A stretch of 64,000 nucleotides of DNA from Myxococcota bacterium. GTDB lineage: Bacteria; Myxococcota_A; UBA9160; UBA6930. The notes beneath the pieces were generated by a model. It searched no databases. It was given only the letters and a program-made list of their open reading frames with translations, and was not told the DNA's origin. How positions within the stretch are numbered: the first letter of the stretch is position 1; every line of letters starts with the position of its first letter. Both the position numbers and the translations under genes were made by a program. Shown here in pieces: positions 1 to 8,684 of this stretch. The DNA lies in assembly GCA_028285625.1 (NCBI GenBank), contig JANQOX010000012.1:1-64000 (forward strand). The letters run 5' to 3'.

Positions 1-1058
1 GTGATGTCCGTGAACGGGGCTGCGTTCAGCGCCGAAGTGCCTGCCAGCGACAGCACGCTCGAGCGGAACTCGGTCAGCAGTGGCGCGTTGAACGTGGCGG
101 CCAGGTCGGTGAGCGTGAGGCTCGCGTTCTGAAGGGTCTGCAGCTTGGGCAGGTTGAACGTCGCACTCTCGGGCAAGTCGATGGAGGCCACGTTCCAGGA
201 CGTGAGCTCCGGGAGATCCCAGGTGGCGCCCACTGCCGGAGACACGTCCATCCCTACCGCCGTCACCAGCGACGGAAGCGAGAACGTCGAGGCGTCCGAC
301 TGGAACCGCACCCGACCGCCGCTGGGACGCGCCACCGACTGGAGCGAGTCCAGCAATACGCGGCCGCCCGTCGTCTCCTGGAAGACCAGCCGGTCCGCAC
401 TACTCGTGAGCGGCGAGTTCGCCGTCAGGAGCCCCGAGAGATCTACGACACCGCCGTTCGACGCGAGGATCCGCGCAGTCGTGGTGCAGCCCCCGCAGTT
501 GTTGCCGTCATTGAAGGCGGTGATCGTCTCGATCGAGGACACGTCGACGACGGAGTTGGTCCCGTCCGCTGCCAGGAACTGTGAGGTGCTGAACGAAGTG
601 AAACCAGGGAGCAGCGAAGGCGCGTCAATCGCGATCTGGCCGCCGTTGGCGGCCGACAGTCGAACCGAGCCATCGAAGAGCACATCAGGCCCGAGCGCCA
701 GGAAGGTGCTGTCGTTGGTTGCGATCGTCCCTCGCAATCGGGCCCTACCATTCACTACGAATGACAGGAGCGGAGCGACCGTGAACGAAGCGCTGGTACT
801 GCCGATCGTGAACTCGTCGACGAACGACACGCCGGTGGGGGAGTTGACGTCGAAGACGACGCCGTCGGCACCGGGGATGCTGACCTCATAGGTCGTGCCG
901 TTGTTGACCGGCACCAGGCCCACGTCCCAGTTGGTCCCGATCGAGTAGCGACCCGTACCGTCGTTGTTCTGGAAGACGGCGGGGTCGGCCTGGGACCCCG
1001 CTGCGAGGAAGCTCGCGATCAGTAGGATGGGCAATGAGAGCAGGGCGGGGCGAGGCAT
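1..1058 (-). CDS. Secreted beta-helix/repeat protein, C-terminus beyond window edge
   Basis: The reading frame is open from an ATG at 1058 to base 3 and continues past the window edge, so about 352 N-terminal residues are visible. It opens with a signal peptide (MPRPALLSLPILLIASFLAA, probable cleavage near GSQA-D). Next comes a TNWDVGLVP segment of the kind seen at the start of secreted autotransporter-type repeat proteins. The rest is a low-complexity, Ser/Thr/Leu/Val-rich region. Its last third shows an approximate 22-residue repeat built on ATFN-x-P-x-L (for example ATFNLPKLQTL, then ATFNAPLLTEF), as expected of a right-handed beta-helix surface protein. A GGAG lies about 10 bases before the ATG. 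A single short CGGC motif contains the only cysteine pair noticed. The anchoring domain, if any, is outside the window, and the function is unknown. Confidence 0.7.
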   Translation of the reverse strand, partial: MPRPALLSLPILLIASFLAAGSQADPAVFQNNDGTGRYSIGTNWDVGLVPVNNGTTYEVSIPGADGVVFDVNSPTGVSFVDEFTIGSTSASFTVAPLLSFVVNGRARLRGTIATNDSTFLALGPDVLFDGSVRLSAANGGQIAIDAPSLLPGFTSFSTSQFLAADGTNSVVDVSSIETITAFNDGNNCGGCTTTARILASNGGVVDLSGLLTANSPLTSSADRLVFQETTGGRVLLDSLQSVARPSGGRVRFQSDASTFSLPSLVTAVGMDVSPAVGATWDLPELTSWNVASIDLPESATFNLPKLQTLQNASLTLTDLAATFNAPLLTEFRSSVLSLAGTSALNAAPFTDI

Positions 1059-1259
1059 GCGCGAGACACTCCGGTCGGCCCGGCACCCACGCCTTGCGCG
1101 AGGGCACCGCGCTTGAACGAGTGGTAGGTGGAAACCCGATGTGGCGAATCTTCTTGGATATCACCCATTTGGGGGACGACCCGCCGGCGGGCTGCCTAGC
1201 AATGAAGCCCCGGGGGGCCGAGCCCGCGCTACGATGGCCCACCTAGGTAGGAGACCCCC

Positions 1260-2357
1260 ATGTCGCTCCCCCCGCTGATCTCTGCCGACTCGCACATCGC
1301 CGAGCACGAAGAGTGCTTTGCCGACATCGATCCGAAGTTCCGCGAGCAGCGGCCGCGTGAGATCTACGACGAGCAGCAGGGTGCGCTGCTGCACATCCCG
1401 GGGATCGAGATCAAGGTGCCCATGGGCATCGTGTGCACCGCGGGCCGCCCGCCCGAGAAGTTCAAGGAGCCGGTGCCGTGGTCGGCGCTGCATCCCGCCG
1501 GCCACGACCCGAAGGCGCGCCTCGCCGTGCAGGACGAAGAGGGCGTGCTCGCCGAGGTGCTCTACCCGAGCCTCGGCATGGTGATGTGCAACCTGCCCGA
1601 CCCCGACTACAAGAAGGCCTGCTTCGACGCCTACAACCGCTGGCTGCAGGGCTTCTGCGAGCCCGACCCCAACCGGCTGGTGGGCGTCGGCATGGCGGCC
1701 GTGCGCACCGTCGAAGAGGGGCTCGACGAACTGGTGGCGCTGAAGGAGGCCGGCTTTCGCGGCGTGATGCTGCCTGGCGACCCCGTGGTCGAGGACTATG
1801 ACCACGCCTGCTACGACCCGTTCTGGGAGCGCTGCATCGACCTGGGCCTGCCCGTCTCGTTCCACATCCTCACCGGCAAGAGCGACATCACCCAGCAGTT
1901 TCGCGGGCCCGCCATCGTCCAGCAGATCGTGACGATTCGCGGCGTGCAGAACCTGATGATGATGTTCGTGCTCTCGGGCGTGTTCGAGCGCCACCCCGAC
2001 CTGCGCGTGGTGTGCGTCGAGAGCGATGCCGGCTGGGTGCCGCACTTCAGCTTTCGCATGGACCACGCCTTCGATCGCCATCGCCACTGGATGGAGATCG
2101 GAAAGCTCACTCGAAAGCCCAGCGACTACATGCGAGAGAACGTCTACACGACCTTCCAGGACGACTACAGCGTGAAGGCCGTGATCGACCAGCTGAACCC
2201 CGAGCGCGTGATGTGGGCCACGGACTTTCCGCACAGCGACGGCACCTACCCGTACTCGCGCGACGTCGCGGCCAGCGTGACCGAGGGCATGACCGACACC
2301 CAGCGCAACGCCATCCTGCACGGCAACGCGGCGGCGCTCTACGGGCTCGAGATCTAG
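1260..2357 (+). CDS. Amidohydrolase family protein (PF04909 type)
   Basis: A 365-residue TIM-barrel metal-dependent hydrolase or decarboxylase of the amidohydrolase-2 family. The N-terminus carries the metal-ligand motif in its variant form (SADSHIAE, residues 8-15). The C-terminal third has GVFERHPDLRVVCVESDAGW and the terminal acid motif WATDFPHSDG near residue 320. Family members hydrolyse or decarboxylate cyclic and aromatic carboxylates, but this substrate cannot be named. A GGTAGGAG ribosome site lies just before the ATG. The next gene is a cupin on the same strand 62 bases downstream, which suggests a two-gene unit. Three other amidohydrolase-like genes occur in this window; this one has an intact motif set. 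Confidence 0.85.
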   Translation: MSLPPLISADSHIAEHEECFADIDPKFREQRPREIYDEQQGALLHIPGIEIKVPMGIVCTAGRPPEKFKEPVPWSALHPAGHDPKARLAVQDEEGVLAEVLYPSLGMVMCNLPDPDYKKACFDAYNRWLQGFCEPDPNRLVGVGMAAVRTVEEGLDELVALKEAGFRGVMLPGDPVVEDYDHACYDPFWERCIDLGLPVSFHILTGKSDITQQFRGPAIVQQIVTIRGVQNLMMMFVLSGVFERHPDLRVVCVESDAGWVPHFSFRMDHAFDRHRHWMEIGKLTRKPSDYMRENVYTTFQDDYSVKAVIDQLNPERVMWATDFPHSDGTYPYSRDVAASVTEGMTDTQRNAILHGNAAALYGLEI

Positions 2358-2419
2358 CCGCATGCAACGGGCGGTCTTGACAGTATTCTCTCGAATCACC
2401 CCTCAACGAGGAGCGCGCC

Positions 2420-2809
2420 ATGAAGCACACTGAACCCGAGTACGCCGACATCACCCCCGAGATCAAGGAGCGCCTGGAGAGGTTTCGTGAGGAGCACAAG
2501 GACGACCCCGTCGGAGGCGTGGGCACCGAGGTGCTGTTCGAGGACGAGCACGTCAAGATCTGGGAGATGACGCTCGAGCCGGGCGAGGCGAGCGACCTGC
2601 ACACCCACGAGCACGAGTACTACCTGGTGATCGACTCGGGCGACCTCGTGGCGGGCGTCTGCCCGAAGGGCGGCCCCATCGACTACTTCGTGGGCAAGGT
2701 ACCGCCCCAGGGCAACACCGTGCGCGTGCCCAAGGGCAACACCGAGTGGGCCGTGAACATCGGCGAGAAGCGCTACCACGAGATCCTGATCGAGCTGAAG
2801 AACACCTAA
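2420..2809 (+). CDS. Small cupin-domain protein
   Basis: A 129-residue single-domain cupin. The first cupin metal motif is clear (DLHTHEHEYYLVIDSGDL, residues 56-73), giving two or three histidines and a glutamate for a mononuclear metal. The second motif is weaker (GNTEWAVNIGEKRYHEILIEL near the C-terminus). Small cupins of this type include beta-alanine/BauB-like degradation proteins and sugar or polyketide isomerases, and the sequence does not decide between them. A GAGGAG sits about 8 bases before the ATG. The TAA stop overlaps by 4 bases the stop of the convergent gene at 2806, leaving no room for a shared terminator. Confidence 0.8.
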   Translation: MKHTEPEYADITPEIKERLERFREEHKDDPVGGVGTEVLFEDEHVKIWEMTLEPGEASDLHTHEHEYYLVIDSGDLVAGVCPKGGPIDYFVGKVPPQGNTVRVPKGNTEWAVNIGEKRYHEILIELKNT

Positions 2810-3405
2810 TCGGGATCAATCGGCTCCCAGCCGTGGACGAGGCGCATGGCCGGTGCCTCGAACGCGAAGTAGTAGCCCCCGCCGCTGCCGTGCGGCGCGC
2901 CCGGCGGCGGGCCCGGCTGCTCGCGCGTGCGCGAGATCGGCTCGCCGGCGAGCAGGCACTGGAGCAGGCAGCCCACGCCGCCGTGCGCCACGAAGGCGGT
3001 GGGGACCGGGTTCCGATCGAGTTCGTCTTGGACGGCCGCCGCTACGCGCGACTGCGCATCGATCGCACGCTCCCAGCCCCGGATGCTCTGCTCGGGTCGC
3101 GCGAAGAAGGCCTCGACGACGGGCCAGAACTCCTCGGGCGGCAGGTAGCCGGTGGCACTGCGGTCGTTCTCGCCCAGGTCGTCTCGGACGTGGTGGGGAA
3201 TGCCCAGCGCCCCGGCGAGGATCTCGGCCCCGTCGATGGCCTTCTGCTCGCCGCTCGAGACGACGCGCTGGAGCGTTCGCGCCCAGGGCGCTTCGAGCAG
3301 GCGGGCCATGCGGGTGCGGCCCCGTTCGGAGAGCGGCCAGCGCGGGACGGGCACGTCGGGATCGACCAGGACGTCGGGGTGGGTCACGTACCACGCGCGC
3401 GTCAT
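2806..3405 (-). CDS. Histidine-phosphatase-like protein with altered RHG motif
   Basis: A 199-residue protein resembling the phosphoglycerate-mutase/histidine-phosphatase superfamily. The N-terminus is AWYVTHPDVLVDPDVPVPRW followed by PLSERGRTRMARLL, matching the usual phospho-acceptor strand and the following PLT-x-x-G helix. The canonical R-H-G is T-H-P here: the histidine remains and the arginine is lost. The second catalytic histidine is present in FVAHGGVGCLLQ. The C-terminus is glycine-rich and ends in a strand (YYFAFEAPAMRLVHGWEPI). The ATG overlaps the stop of the upstream phosphotransferase (ATGA, 3402-3405), so the two are probably translationally coupled. It is the last gene of the long minus-strand operon. 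Phosphatase activity is a family inference weakened by the missing arginine. Confidence 0.75.
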   Translation of the reverse strand: MTRAWYVTHPDVLVDPDVPVPRWPLSERGRTRMARLLEAPWARTLQRVVSSGEQKAIDGAEILAGALGIPHHVRDDLGENDRSATGYLPPEEFWPVVEAFFARPEQSIRGWERAIDAQSRVAAAVQDELDRNPVPTAFVAHGGVGCLLQCLLAGEPISRTREQPGPPPGAPHGSGGGYYFAFEAPAMRLVHGWEPIDPD

Positions 3406-4349
3406 GCCATGATCCTGCTGCGTTCGAGCGCGTTGCGCACCCAGCGCAGGTGCTTGGGCATGTCCGTGGGTCGGTCGGGCCGCGCAGCCTCGATGCGTGC
3501 GCAGTCGTCCACCCAGGAGAGCGCGCCCACGACCGAGCAGAAATCGATGCGCGCCTCGAGACCGGCGTCCCGTGGCGCGTCGTAGGCGGCGAGCACGCGT
3601 TCGAGGAAGCCCGACGAGAAGGCGTGGTGGCAGGCCAGGAAGTCGACGGCGGGGTCCGCGAGGCCCAGATCGCCGAAGTCGATGATCGCGGTCGGGCGGC
3701 CGGTCTCCGGATCGACGAGCAGGTGGTCGGGGCACACGTCGGCGTGTGCGACCACCGAGGGCCCGGGGGGCGGCGCCTCCAGCTCGCCCCGGAGCAGGCC
3801 CCCCGCCCGGTCCCGCAGGTCGTCGGGCAGCAGAGACGCGACCGCATCGGCACGCTTCGCCAGGCCCGCGGCCCAGACGGCCGGCGACTCGTCGTATGTG
3901 GGCACCCCCGCGGCCTGGTAGGGCTGCGGGTCGGCCGTGTGCAGGCGCGCGAGCGTGCGCCCGAGAGCCTCTGCCAGCGCGTCCTCGTCGAGCCGCGGCG
4001 CGGGGATCGCGTCGGCCGCCACGCCGGCGAGTGGCTCGTAGCCGAGGAAGGGGTAAGGGAAGTCCGGGCCCGGCGTGCCCATCCGTTTGTAGCGCTGCAC
4101 GGCGAGGGGCCCACCCGCGAGGCGCGCGGCCACCAGCTCCTGGACCCGACACTCGCGGTCGAAGAGGTCGGCCACCTCCTTGCGGCGCGGAAAGCGGAAC
4201 ATCCACCCCGCGGCGCGGTAGACGTCGTTGTCCCAGCCCGAACCGGCGAAGACGGGCTCGGCGCCAGCCAGGTCGGGGAACTGCGCGGACAGCACGCGCC
4301 GCACGCGTGCGGCGTCGAGGGGGCGATCGGCACGCCCCGGATCGGTCAC
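3402..4349 (-). CDS. Phosphotransferase, aminoglycoside-phosphotransferase/choline-kinase fold
   Basis: A 315-residue protein-kinase-like small-molecule phosphotransferase. Visible landmarks are a nucleotide-binding N-lobe with GSGWDNDVYR, the catalytic loop VVAHADVCPDHLLVD (Brenner-type H-x-D, then a ligand residue) and the metal-binding IIDFGDLGLADPAVDFL. Proteins of this fold phosphorylate aminoglycosides, homoserine, choline or carnitine, or act as acyl-CoA-associated ACAD10/11-type kinases. The last is attractive here because the operon contains acyl-CoA dehydrogenases. The GTG start at 4349 overlaps the upstream TGA (GTGA) and was chosen for that coupling. The stop overlaps the ATG of the phosphatase-like gene in the same way. 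The kinase/phosphatase-like pair closes the operon. Confidence 0.85.
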   Translation of the reverse strand: MTDPGRADRPLDAARVRRVLSAQFPDLAGAEPVFAGSGWDNDVYRAAGWMFRFPRRKEVADLFDRECRVQELVAARLAGGPLAVQRYKRMGTPGPDFPYPFLGYEPLAGVAADAIPAPRLDEDALAEALGRTLARLHTADPQPYQAAGVPTYDESPAVWAAGLAKRADAVASLLPDDLRDRAGGLLRGELEAPPPGPSVVAHADVCPDHLLVDPETGRPTAIIDFGDLGLADPAVDFLACHHAFSSGFLERVLAAYDAPRDAGLEARIDFCSVVGALSWVDDCARIEAARPDRPTDMPKHLRWVRNALERSRIMA

Positions 4350-5527
4350 GCCGGCGCGGCTTCGGGCACGCGCTCGACGCAGCGCGTGCCGCTGCGTTCC
4401 ATCTCGACCACGCACTTGTTGCAGTGCGAGCAGCGCGACCCTTCGAGCTCGCCGCGCTGCATGCGCTGGAGCAGGTCGGGGTCGCGAATCAAGGCGCGTC
4501 CCATGGCCAGGAACTCGAACCCCTCCTCGATGGCGCCCGCCATCGTCGTGCGGTCGTTGATCCCACCGAGCAGCATGATGGGCAGGCGCAGGGCCTCGCG
4601 GAAGCGGCGGGCCTTGGGCAGGAACCACGCCTCTTCGAACGGGTAGGGCTTGAGGATGCTCGGGGCCAGCAGCCGCATGCCCAACCGGCGCACCCAGTTC
4701 TTCTCGTTGGCGATCATCTCACCCATGGGCACGTCGCCCCGCATCAGGTACATGGGCGTCTTGGTGGTGTGCCCGCCGGTGAGCTGGAAGCCGTCCACCG
4801 AGCCGTCGGCCTCGAGCCAGCGCGCGACCTGGATGCCCTCGTCGAGCGTCATGCCGCCCCCGAAGCCGTCGTCCATGTTGAGCTTGGGCCAGATCGCGGC
4901 GCGGTCGCCCACCGCCTCGCGCACGGCGCGCAGCACGCGTCGGGGATAGCGCGCGCGGTTCTCGAGGCTGCCCCCGTACTGGTCCTTCCGCCGATTGTTC
5001 CAGGGGCACAGGAACTGCGAGAGCAGGTAGCCGTGCCCCAGGTGGATCTCGAGCCCGTCGAAGCCGGTGTCCACCGCCATGCGCGCCGCGTCGGCGAACG
5101 CGCGCTCGACCCGGTCGAGGTCGTTCTCGTCCATGGCCTGCGAGAACCCCTGGGCGTAGGCGCTGAAGGTGCGCGAGGGGCCGATGTTCTTCGCGCGACT
5201 GGCGTGGGGGTTCGCGAACCAGCCCGCGTGGGCGAGCTGGATGGCGGCCGCCGTGCCCTCGGCGTGCATCGCGTCGGTGAAACGCCGCAGGCCGGGGAGC
5301 GCCTCGTCGCGCATCAGCAGCTGGTGCCGAAACGTACGTCCCTCGGGCGCCACCGCGCAGTACGAGAGCGTGGTCATCGCCACGCCCCCCACCGCGAACT
5401 CGCGGTGCCACGCGAGCAGCCGGTCGGTCATCAGACCGTCGCGGCTCATGCCTTCGTTGGTGCCGCACTTCACCACGCGGTTGCGCAGCTCGAGCGGGCC
5501 CAGGCGTCCGGGGCGCGTGAAGGACAT
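4346..5527 (-). CDS. Old Yellow Enzyme-family NADH:flavin oxidoreductase
   Basis: A 393-residue FMN TIM-barrel oxidoreductase. The start (FTRPGRLGPLELRNRVVKCG) is the family's N-terminal strand. GLEIHLGHGYLLSQFLCPWN is the substrate/FMN loop (usual form H-x-A-H-G-Y-L), and IMLLGGINDRTTMAGAIEEG and FLAMGRALIRDPDL are the phosphate-binding end. The C-terminus has four cysteines in C-x2-C-x2-C-x10-C (residues 366, 369, 372, 383). This resembles the 4Fe-4S site of the 2,4-dienoyl-CoA reductase branch, although the second reductase domain is absent. A role in reducing enoyl- or dienoyl-type intermediates fits the operon. Two bases separate it from the upstream SDR stop. Confidence 0.88.
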   Translation of the reverse strand: MSFTRPGRLGPLELRNRVVKCGTNEGMSRDGLMTDRLLAWHREFAVGGVAMTTLSYCAVAPEGRTFRHQLLMRDEALPGLRRFTDAMHAEGTAAAIQLAHAGWFANPHASRAKNIGPSRTFSAYAQGFSQAMDENDLDRVERAFADAARMAVDTGFDGLEIHLGHGYLLSQFLCPWNNRRKDQYGGSLENRARYPRRVLRAVREAVGDRAAIWPKLNMDDGFGGGMTLDEGIQVARWLEADGSVDGFQLTGGHTTKTPMYLMRGDVPMGEMIANEKNWVRRLGMRLLAPSILKPYPFEEAWFLPKARRFREALRLPIMLLGGINDRTTMAGAIEEGFEFLAMGRALIRDPDLLQRMQRGELEGSRCSHCNKCVVEMERSGTRCVERVPEAAPA

Positions 5528-5529
5528 GC

Positions 5530-6279
5530 CTACGCGAGCGTACCGCCGTCCACCCGGATGCACTCGCCGTTGATGTGGGCGCCGTCCTCGCTGGCGAGCA
5601 TGGCGACCAGCCCCGCGACGGTCTCGGGGCCGCGCGGCTTGTCGATGGGCATCTGCCGCTGGATCAGCGAGAAGTCCATGTTCTCCGGCAGGTTGGCGCG
5701 GCTGCCCATGGCCGTCTTGATCGAGCCGGGCGCGATGGCGTTCGCACGCAGGCCCTGCTTGCCGTACTCGACCGCCAGCGTGCGCGTGAAGGCGTGCACG
5801 CCGGCCTTGGTGGCCGCGTAGGCTGCGGCGTAGGGCATGCCCGCCAGCGCAGAGGTGGACGACGTGTTGATCACGCTGCCCCCGCTCTCGAGCAGGTGGG
5901 GTAGCGCCGACTGGGTCATCAGGAACGTGCCGGTGAGATTCACGGCCAGCACCTGGTTCCAACGCTCGAGGCCCAGCTCGTGGGTGTGATCGAGGGACAG
6001 GATGCCCGCGATGTTCACCAGCGTATCGAGGCGACCGAATCGCTCCACGGCCGCGGCGACGGCCGCGCGCGTCTGCTCTGGGTCGGACACGTCGCACGTC
6101 TGGTGGATCACCTCGGCGCCACGCTCGCTGCACTGCTTGGCGGTCTCTTCGAGCCCTTCGGCCGCGACGTCGAGCAGCAGCAGCGAGGCGCCCTCTTCGG
6201 CCATGCGGTGGGCGCACGCGCGCCCGATGCCAGCCGCACTGCCGGTGATGATCGCAACCTTGCCTTCCAGGCGTTTCAT
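5530..6279 (-). CDS. Short-chain dehydrogenase/reductase (SDR)
   Basis: A 249-residue classical SDR of normal family length. The cofactor motif is TGSAAGIGRA (residues 12-21), the structural motif NIAG is present, the catalytic serine lies in INTSSTSAL and the active-site pair is YAATK. The C-terminus has the usual GECIRVDGGTLA. Substrates for such proteins are hydroxy/keto pairs, and in this operon the likely one is a 3-hydroxyacyl-CoA or a ring alcohol. The ATG at 6279 overlaps the stop of the preceding CoA-transferase (ATGA). Confidence 0.9.
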   Translation of the reverse strand: MKRLEGKVAIITGSAAGIGRACAHRMAEEGASLLLLDVAAEGLEETAKQCSERGAEVIHQTCDVSDPEQTRAAVAAAVERFGRLDTLVNIAGILSLDHTHELGLERWNQVLAVNLTGTFLMTQSALPHLLESGGSVINTSSTSALAGMPYAAAYAATKAGVHAFTRTLAVEYGKQGLRANAIAPGSIKTAMGSRANLPENMDFSLIQRQMPIDKPRGPETVAGLVAMLASEDGAHINGECIRVDGGTLA

Positions 6280-7526
6280 GACGTCTCCTTCTTCGGGGCG
6301 CCAAAGGCCCCGGCGGCAGCGAGCGCGTCGATGCGCGCCTGGTCGTAGCCGAGGGTCTCCCGCAGCACGGTCTCGCTGTGCTCGCCCACGGTCGGTGCCC
6401 AGCTCGGGACGGGCAGCTCGGCATGCTCGAACTTCACCGGAAACGGCAGCATGTCGGCACCGTGCTTCTCGTGGGGGAGCCACGGAAAGCGCGCCTTGAA
6501 CTGCGGGTCTTCGGCGATGGTCTTGGGCGTGTTCACGGGACCGATGGGCGTGTTGAACTCGTTCCCGAAGTCGATCCACTCCGCAGACGTCTTCGTGCGG
6601 AAGATCTCGCGAAGCTCCTTCTGCAGCTCGCGGTTGCCGCGCGCGTGGTCGGCGTACTTCGACCCGGGCCAGCGCTCGAAGAGCTCCATGCGGCCCACGC
6701 CCTCGCAGAAGTTTCGCCAGAAGGCCTGCTCGCTGGCCATGAACAGGACGAAGCCGTCGGACGAGGCGTACATCTGGTAGCGGACGCCCTCTCGCATGCC
6801 GGCCGTGCCCGGGGCACGGCGCACGTAGTCGTCGGACTTGTTGCCGGTCACGACGTCCTCGGGTCGCTCATAGGCCCGGTGGCTCTCGCTCCGGTACCAG
6901 TCCATGTAGGCGGCCGCGTCGGACTGACCGACCTCCATGGCGCAGCCCTCGCCCGTGGCGCGCGCCTTGATGACGCCGGCCAGGATGGCGAGCGCCGCGA
7001 TCAGCGGCCCCGCGTGGATGCCAATGGACGCGTGCTCGGGGATGTAGGCGAAACCGTCCTCGTCGGTCTCGGCGTTCACGATGCCGGCCCAGGTGTCGTA
7101 GGCGATGCCGTGGCTGGGCAGATCCTTGAAGGGGCCGGTCGCGCCGTAGCCCGAGACGTTGCAGAACACGATCTTCGGGTTGGCCTCGCGCAGCACGTCG
7201 TAGCCGAGCCCGCGTTTCTCGAGCGTGCCGGGCTTGCTGGCCTCGAGCACCACGTCGGCGTCGCGCACCAGGTCGAGGTAGACCTCCACCGCCTCGGGGC
7301 GCTTCAGATCGAGCACCAGGCTCTTCTTGCCGCGGTGCACGTGCAGGTGCATGAGCGACACGCCCTCGACGATGGGCCACGTCATCTCGCGGATGTAGTC
7401 GCCCGACGGCGTCTCGACCTTGATGACGTCGGCGCCGAGGTCGGCCAGATGCAGCCCGGTGGCCCCGGGGCCGAGGATCGAGCTCTCGATCACGCGTACG
7501 CCGGCCAGCGGCGCGCCCTGCGTCAC
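6276..7526 (-). CDS. CaiB/BaiF family CoA-transferase (class III), catalytic Asp not evident
   Basis: A 416-residue class III CoA-transferase. It has the family N-terminus (PLAGVRVIESSILGPGATGL), LADLGADVIKVE, the nucleotide-region segment GKKSLVLDLKRPEA and IVFCNVSGYGATGPFKD. In the other two copies in this window the catalytic aspartate lies about 23 residues before the R-x-x-x-G turn (IADAAAG, VADQMGA). Here the same place reads SIGIHAGPLIAAL, with no aspartate. It may therefore use another residue, or act in a non-standard way. The GTG start at 7526 overlaps the stop of the upstream acyl-CoA dehydrogenase (GTGA). Confidence 0.85.
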   Translation of the reverse strand: MTQGAPLAGVRVIESSILGPGATGLHLADLGADVIKVETPSGDYIREMTWPIVEGVSLMHLHVHRGKKSLVLDLKRPEAVEVYLDLVRDADVVLEASKPGTLEKRGLGYDVLREANPKIVFCNVSGYGATGPFKDLPSHGIAYDTWAGIVNAETDEDGFAYIPEHASIGIHAGPLIAALAILAGVIKARATGEGCAMEVGQSDAAAYMDWYRSESHRAYERPEDVVTGNKSDDYVRRAPGTAGMREGVRYQMYASSDGFVLFMASEQAFWRNFCEGVGRMELFERWPGSKYADHARGNRELQKELREIFRTKTSAEWIDFGNEFNTPIGPVNTPKTIAEDPQFKARFPWLPHEKHGADMLPFPVKFEHAELPVPSWAPTVGEHSETVLRETLGYDQARIDALAAAGAFGAPKKETS

Positions 7527-8647
7527 GAGTCGAGCACCGCGCTGGCCACGCGCTCTTCGAGGGTACGCGGATCCCACCAGGAGATCTGCAGCTGCTTCGC
7601 CCGGCGGAAGAAGAGCTGGATGTCGTACTCGATGGTGAACCCCACCCCGCCCCAGACCTGCTGGCACATGGCCGTGAGGTCGCGGTAGGTGTCGCAGGCA
7701 AACAGTTTGGCCATGGCCGCGAGCTTGGCGGCCTCGGGCCGGCCCTCGTCGCGCGCCCAGGCGGCCTCGTAGACCAGCGTCTTCGCACCCGCCACATGGG
7801 TCGACGCATCGGCCAGGTAGTGCGAGATGGCCTGGAAGGCGCCGAGCGGCTTGTCGAACTGCTTGCGATCCTTCGCATACTGCACGGTGATCTCGAGCGC
7901 GTGCTCGGCACCACCCATGGCCTGCGCCGCCAGCAGCACCACGCCCTCCAGCATGGCGGCTTCGAACGTGTCGAAGCCGGTGCCCGCCGTGCCCACGCGA
8001 TCTTCGACGCCGACACGCACGCCGTCGAGATCGACCCGGTATTGGCAATCGGCGGCCAGGCTGCGCTGCTGCGTGAGCGTGACGCCGGGGGCCTTGGGAT
8101 CGACCAGGAAGAGGTCCACCGCGCCGTCGGGCGTGCGCGCCAGCACCAGCAGACGCGCGGCCGCGCTCGCGAACGGCACGTGGCGCTTGGTTCCGCCCAG
8201 CACGAAGCCGTCGCCGTCGACCTCGGCGCGGAGCTGTACGCCGGCGCTACCGAAGCCGCGCTCGGGCTCGAGCCAGGCCGGGGTGAGGATCGCCTCGCCG
8301 CTCGCGATGCGCGGCAGCCACGTCTCCTGCTGGGCAGCGCTACCGGCCTGCAGCAGACAGCGAGCGGCGAGCACGGCGCTGGGGAAGTGCGGAGAGGGCG
8401 CGAGCGATCGTCCGAGCTCTTCGTAGACCAGTGCCGCTTCGAGCAGCCCCTGGCCGGCGCCGCCGTGGGCCTCGGGGATCAGCAGGCCCAGCAGGCCCAG
8501 CTCGCCCATCTGCTTCCACAACTCGTCGGGGTAGCCCTTCGGGTCGTCCTCCATCTGGCGCACCAACGGCAGCGGCGCGTACTCGGCGCAGAGGCTCCGC
8601 ACCATGTCGCGCAGGACCAGCTGCTCCTCGCTGAACTCGAGATCCAT
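7523..8647 (-). CDS. Acyl-CoA dehydrogenase
   Basis: A 374-residue flavoprotein dehydrogenase that would oxidise an acyl-CoA to the 2-enoyl-CoA. Seen are the helical N-terminal domain (MDLEFSEEQLVLRDMVRSLC), the GLLGLLIPEAHGGAG turn, the beta-barrel segment with LGGTKRHVPFASAA, and the C-terminal helical motif YAKDRKQFDKPLGAFQAISH. It ends with QVWGGVGFTIEYDIQLFFRR, the usual GG-x-G-x-T region. The middle-domain FAD motif is divergent (TPAWLEPERGFGSAG, where the family usually has SEP-x-AGSD). The ATG is preceded by GAGGAGAC. It lies 37 bases downstream of the hot-dog gene, the widest gap in this operon. Confidence 0.9.
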   Translation of the reverse strand: MDLEFSEEQLVLRDMVRSLCAEYAPLPLVRQMEDDPKGYPDELWKQMGELGLLGLLIPEAHGGAGQGLLEAALVYEELGRSLAPSPHFPSAVLAARCLLQAGSAAQQETWLPRIASGEAILTPAWLEPERGFGSAGVQLRAEVDGDGFVLGGTKRHVPFASAAARLLVLARTPDGAVDLFLVDPKAPGVTLTQQRSLAADCQYRVDLDGVRVGVEDRVGTAGTGFDTFEAAMLEGVVLLAAQAMGGAEHALEITVQYAKDRKQFDKPLGAFQAISHYLADASTHVAGAKTLVYEAAWARDEGRPEAAKLAAMAKLFACDTYRDLTAMCQQVWGGVGFTIEYDIQLFFRRAKQLQISWWDPRTLEERVASAVLDS

Positions 8648-8684
8648 GTCGTCTCCTCGGCCCGGCGGGCCGGCAAGTCTTGGG

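Noticed and set aside
1180-1191. CCCGCCGGCGGG palindrome in the first intergenic gap
   Set aside because: It has no loop or T-run and no link to a promoter. Such GC palindromes are expected by chance at this base composition.
2377-2382. A perfect TTGACA before the cupin gene
   Set aside because: No -10-like hexamer occurs 16-18 bases downstream, so a promoter is not supported.
2853-4646. A 597-codon plus-strand frame across the phosphatase and phosphotransferase genes
   Set aside because: It is Arg/Gly/Pro-rich with no motif, while the minus strand shows clear catalytic loops and 4-base overlaps.
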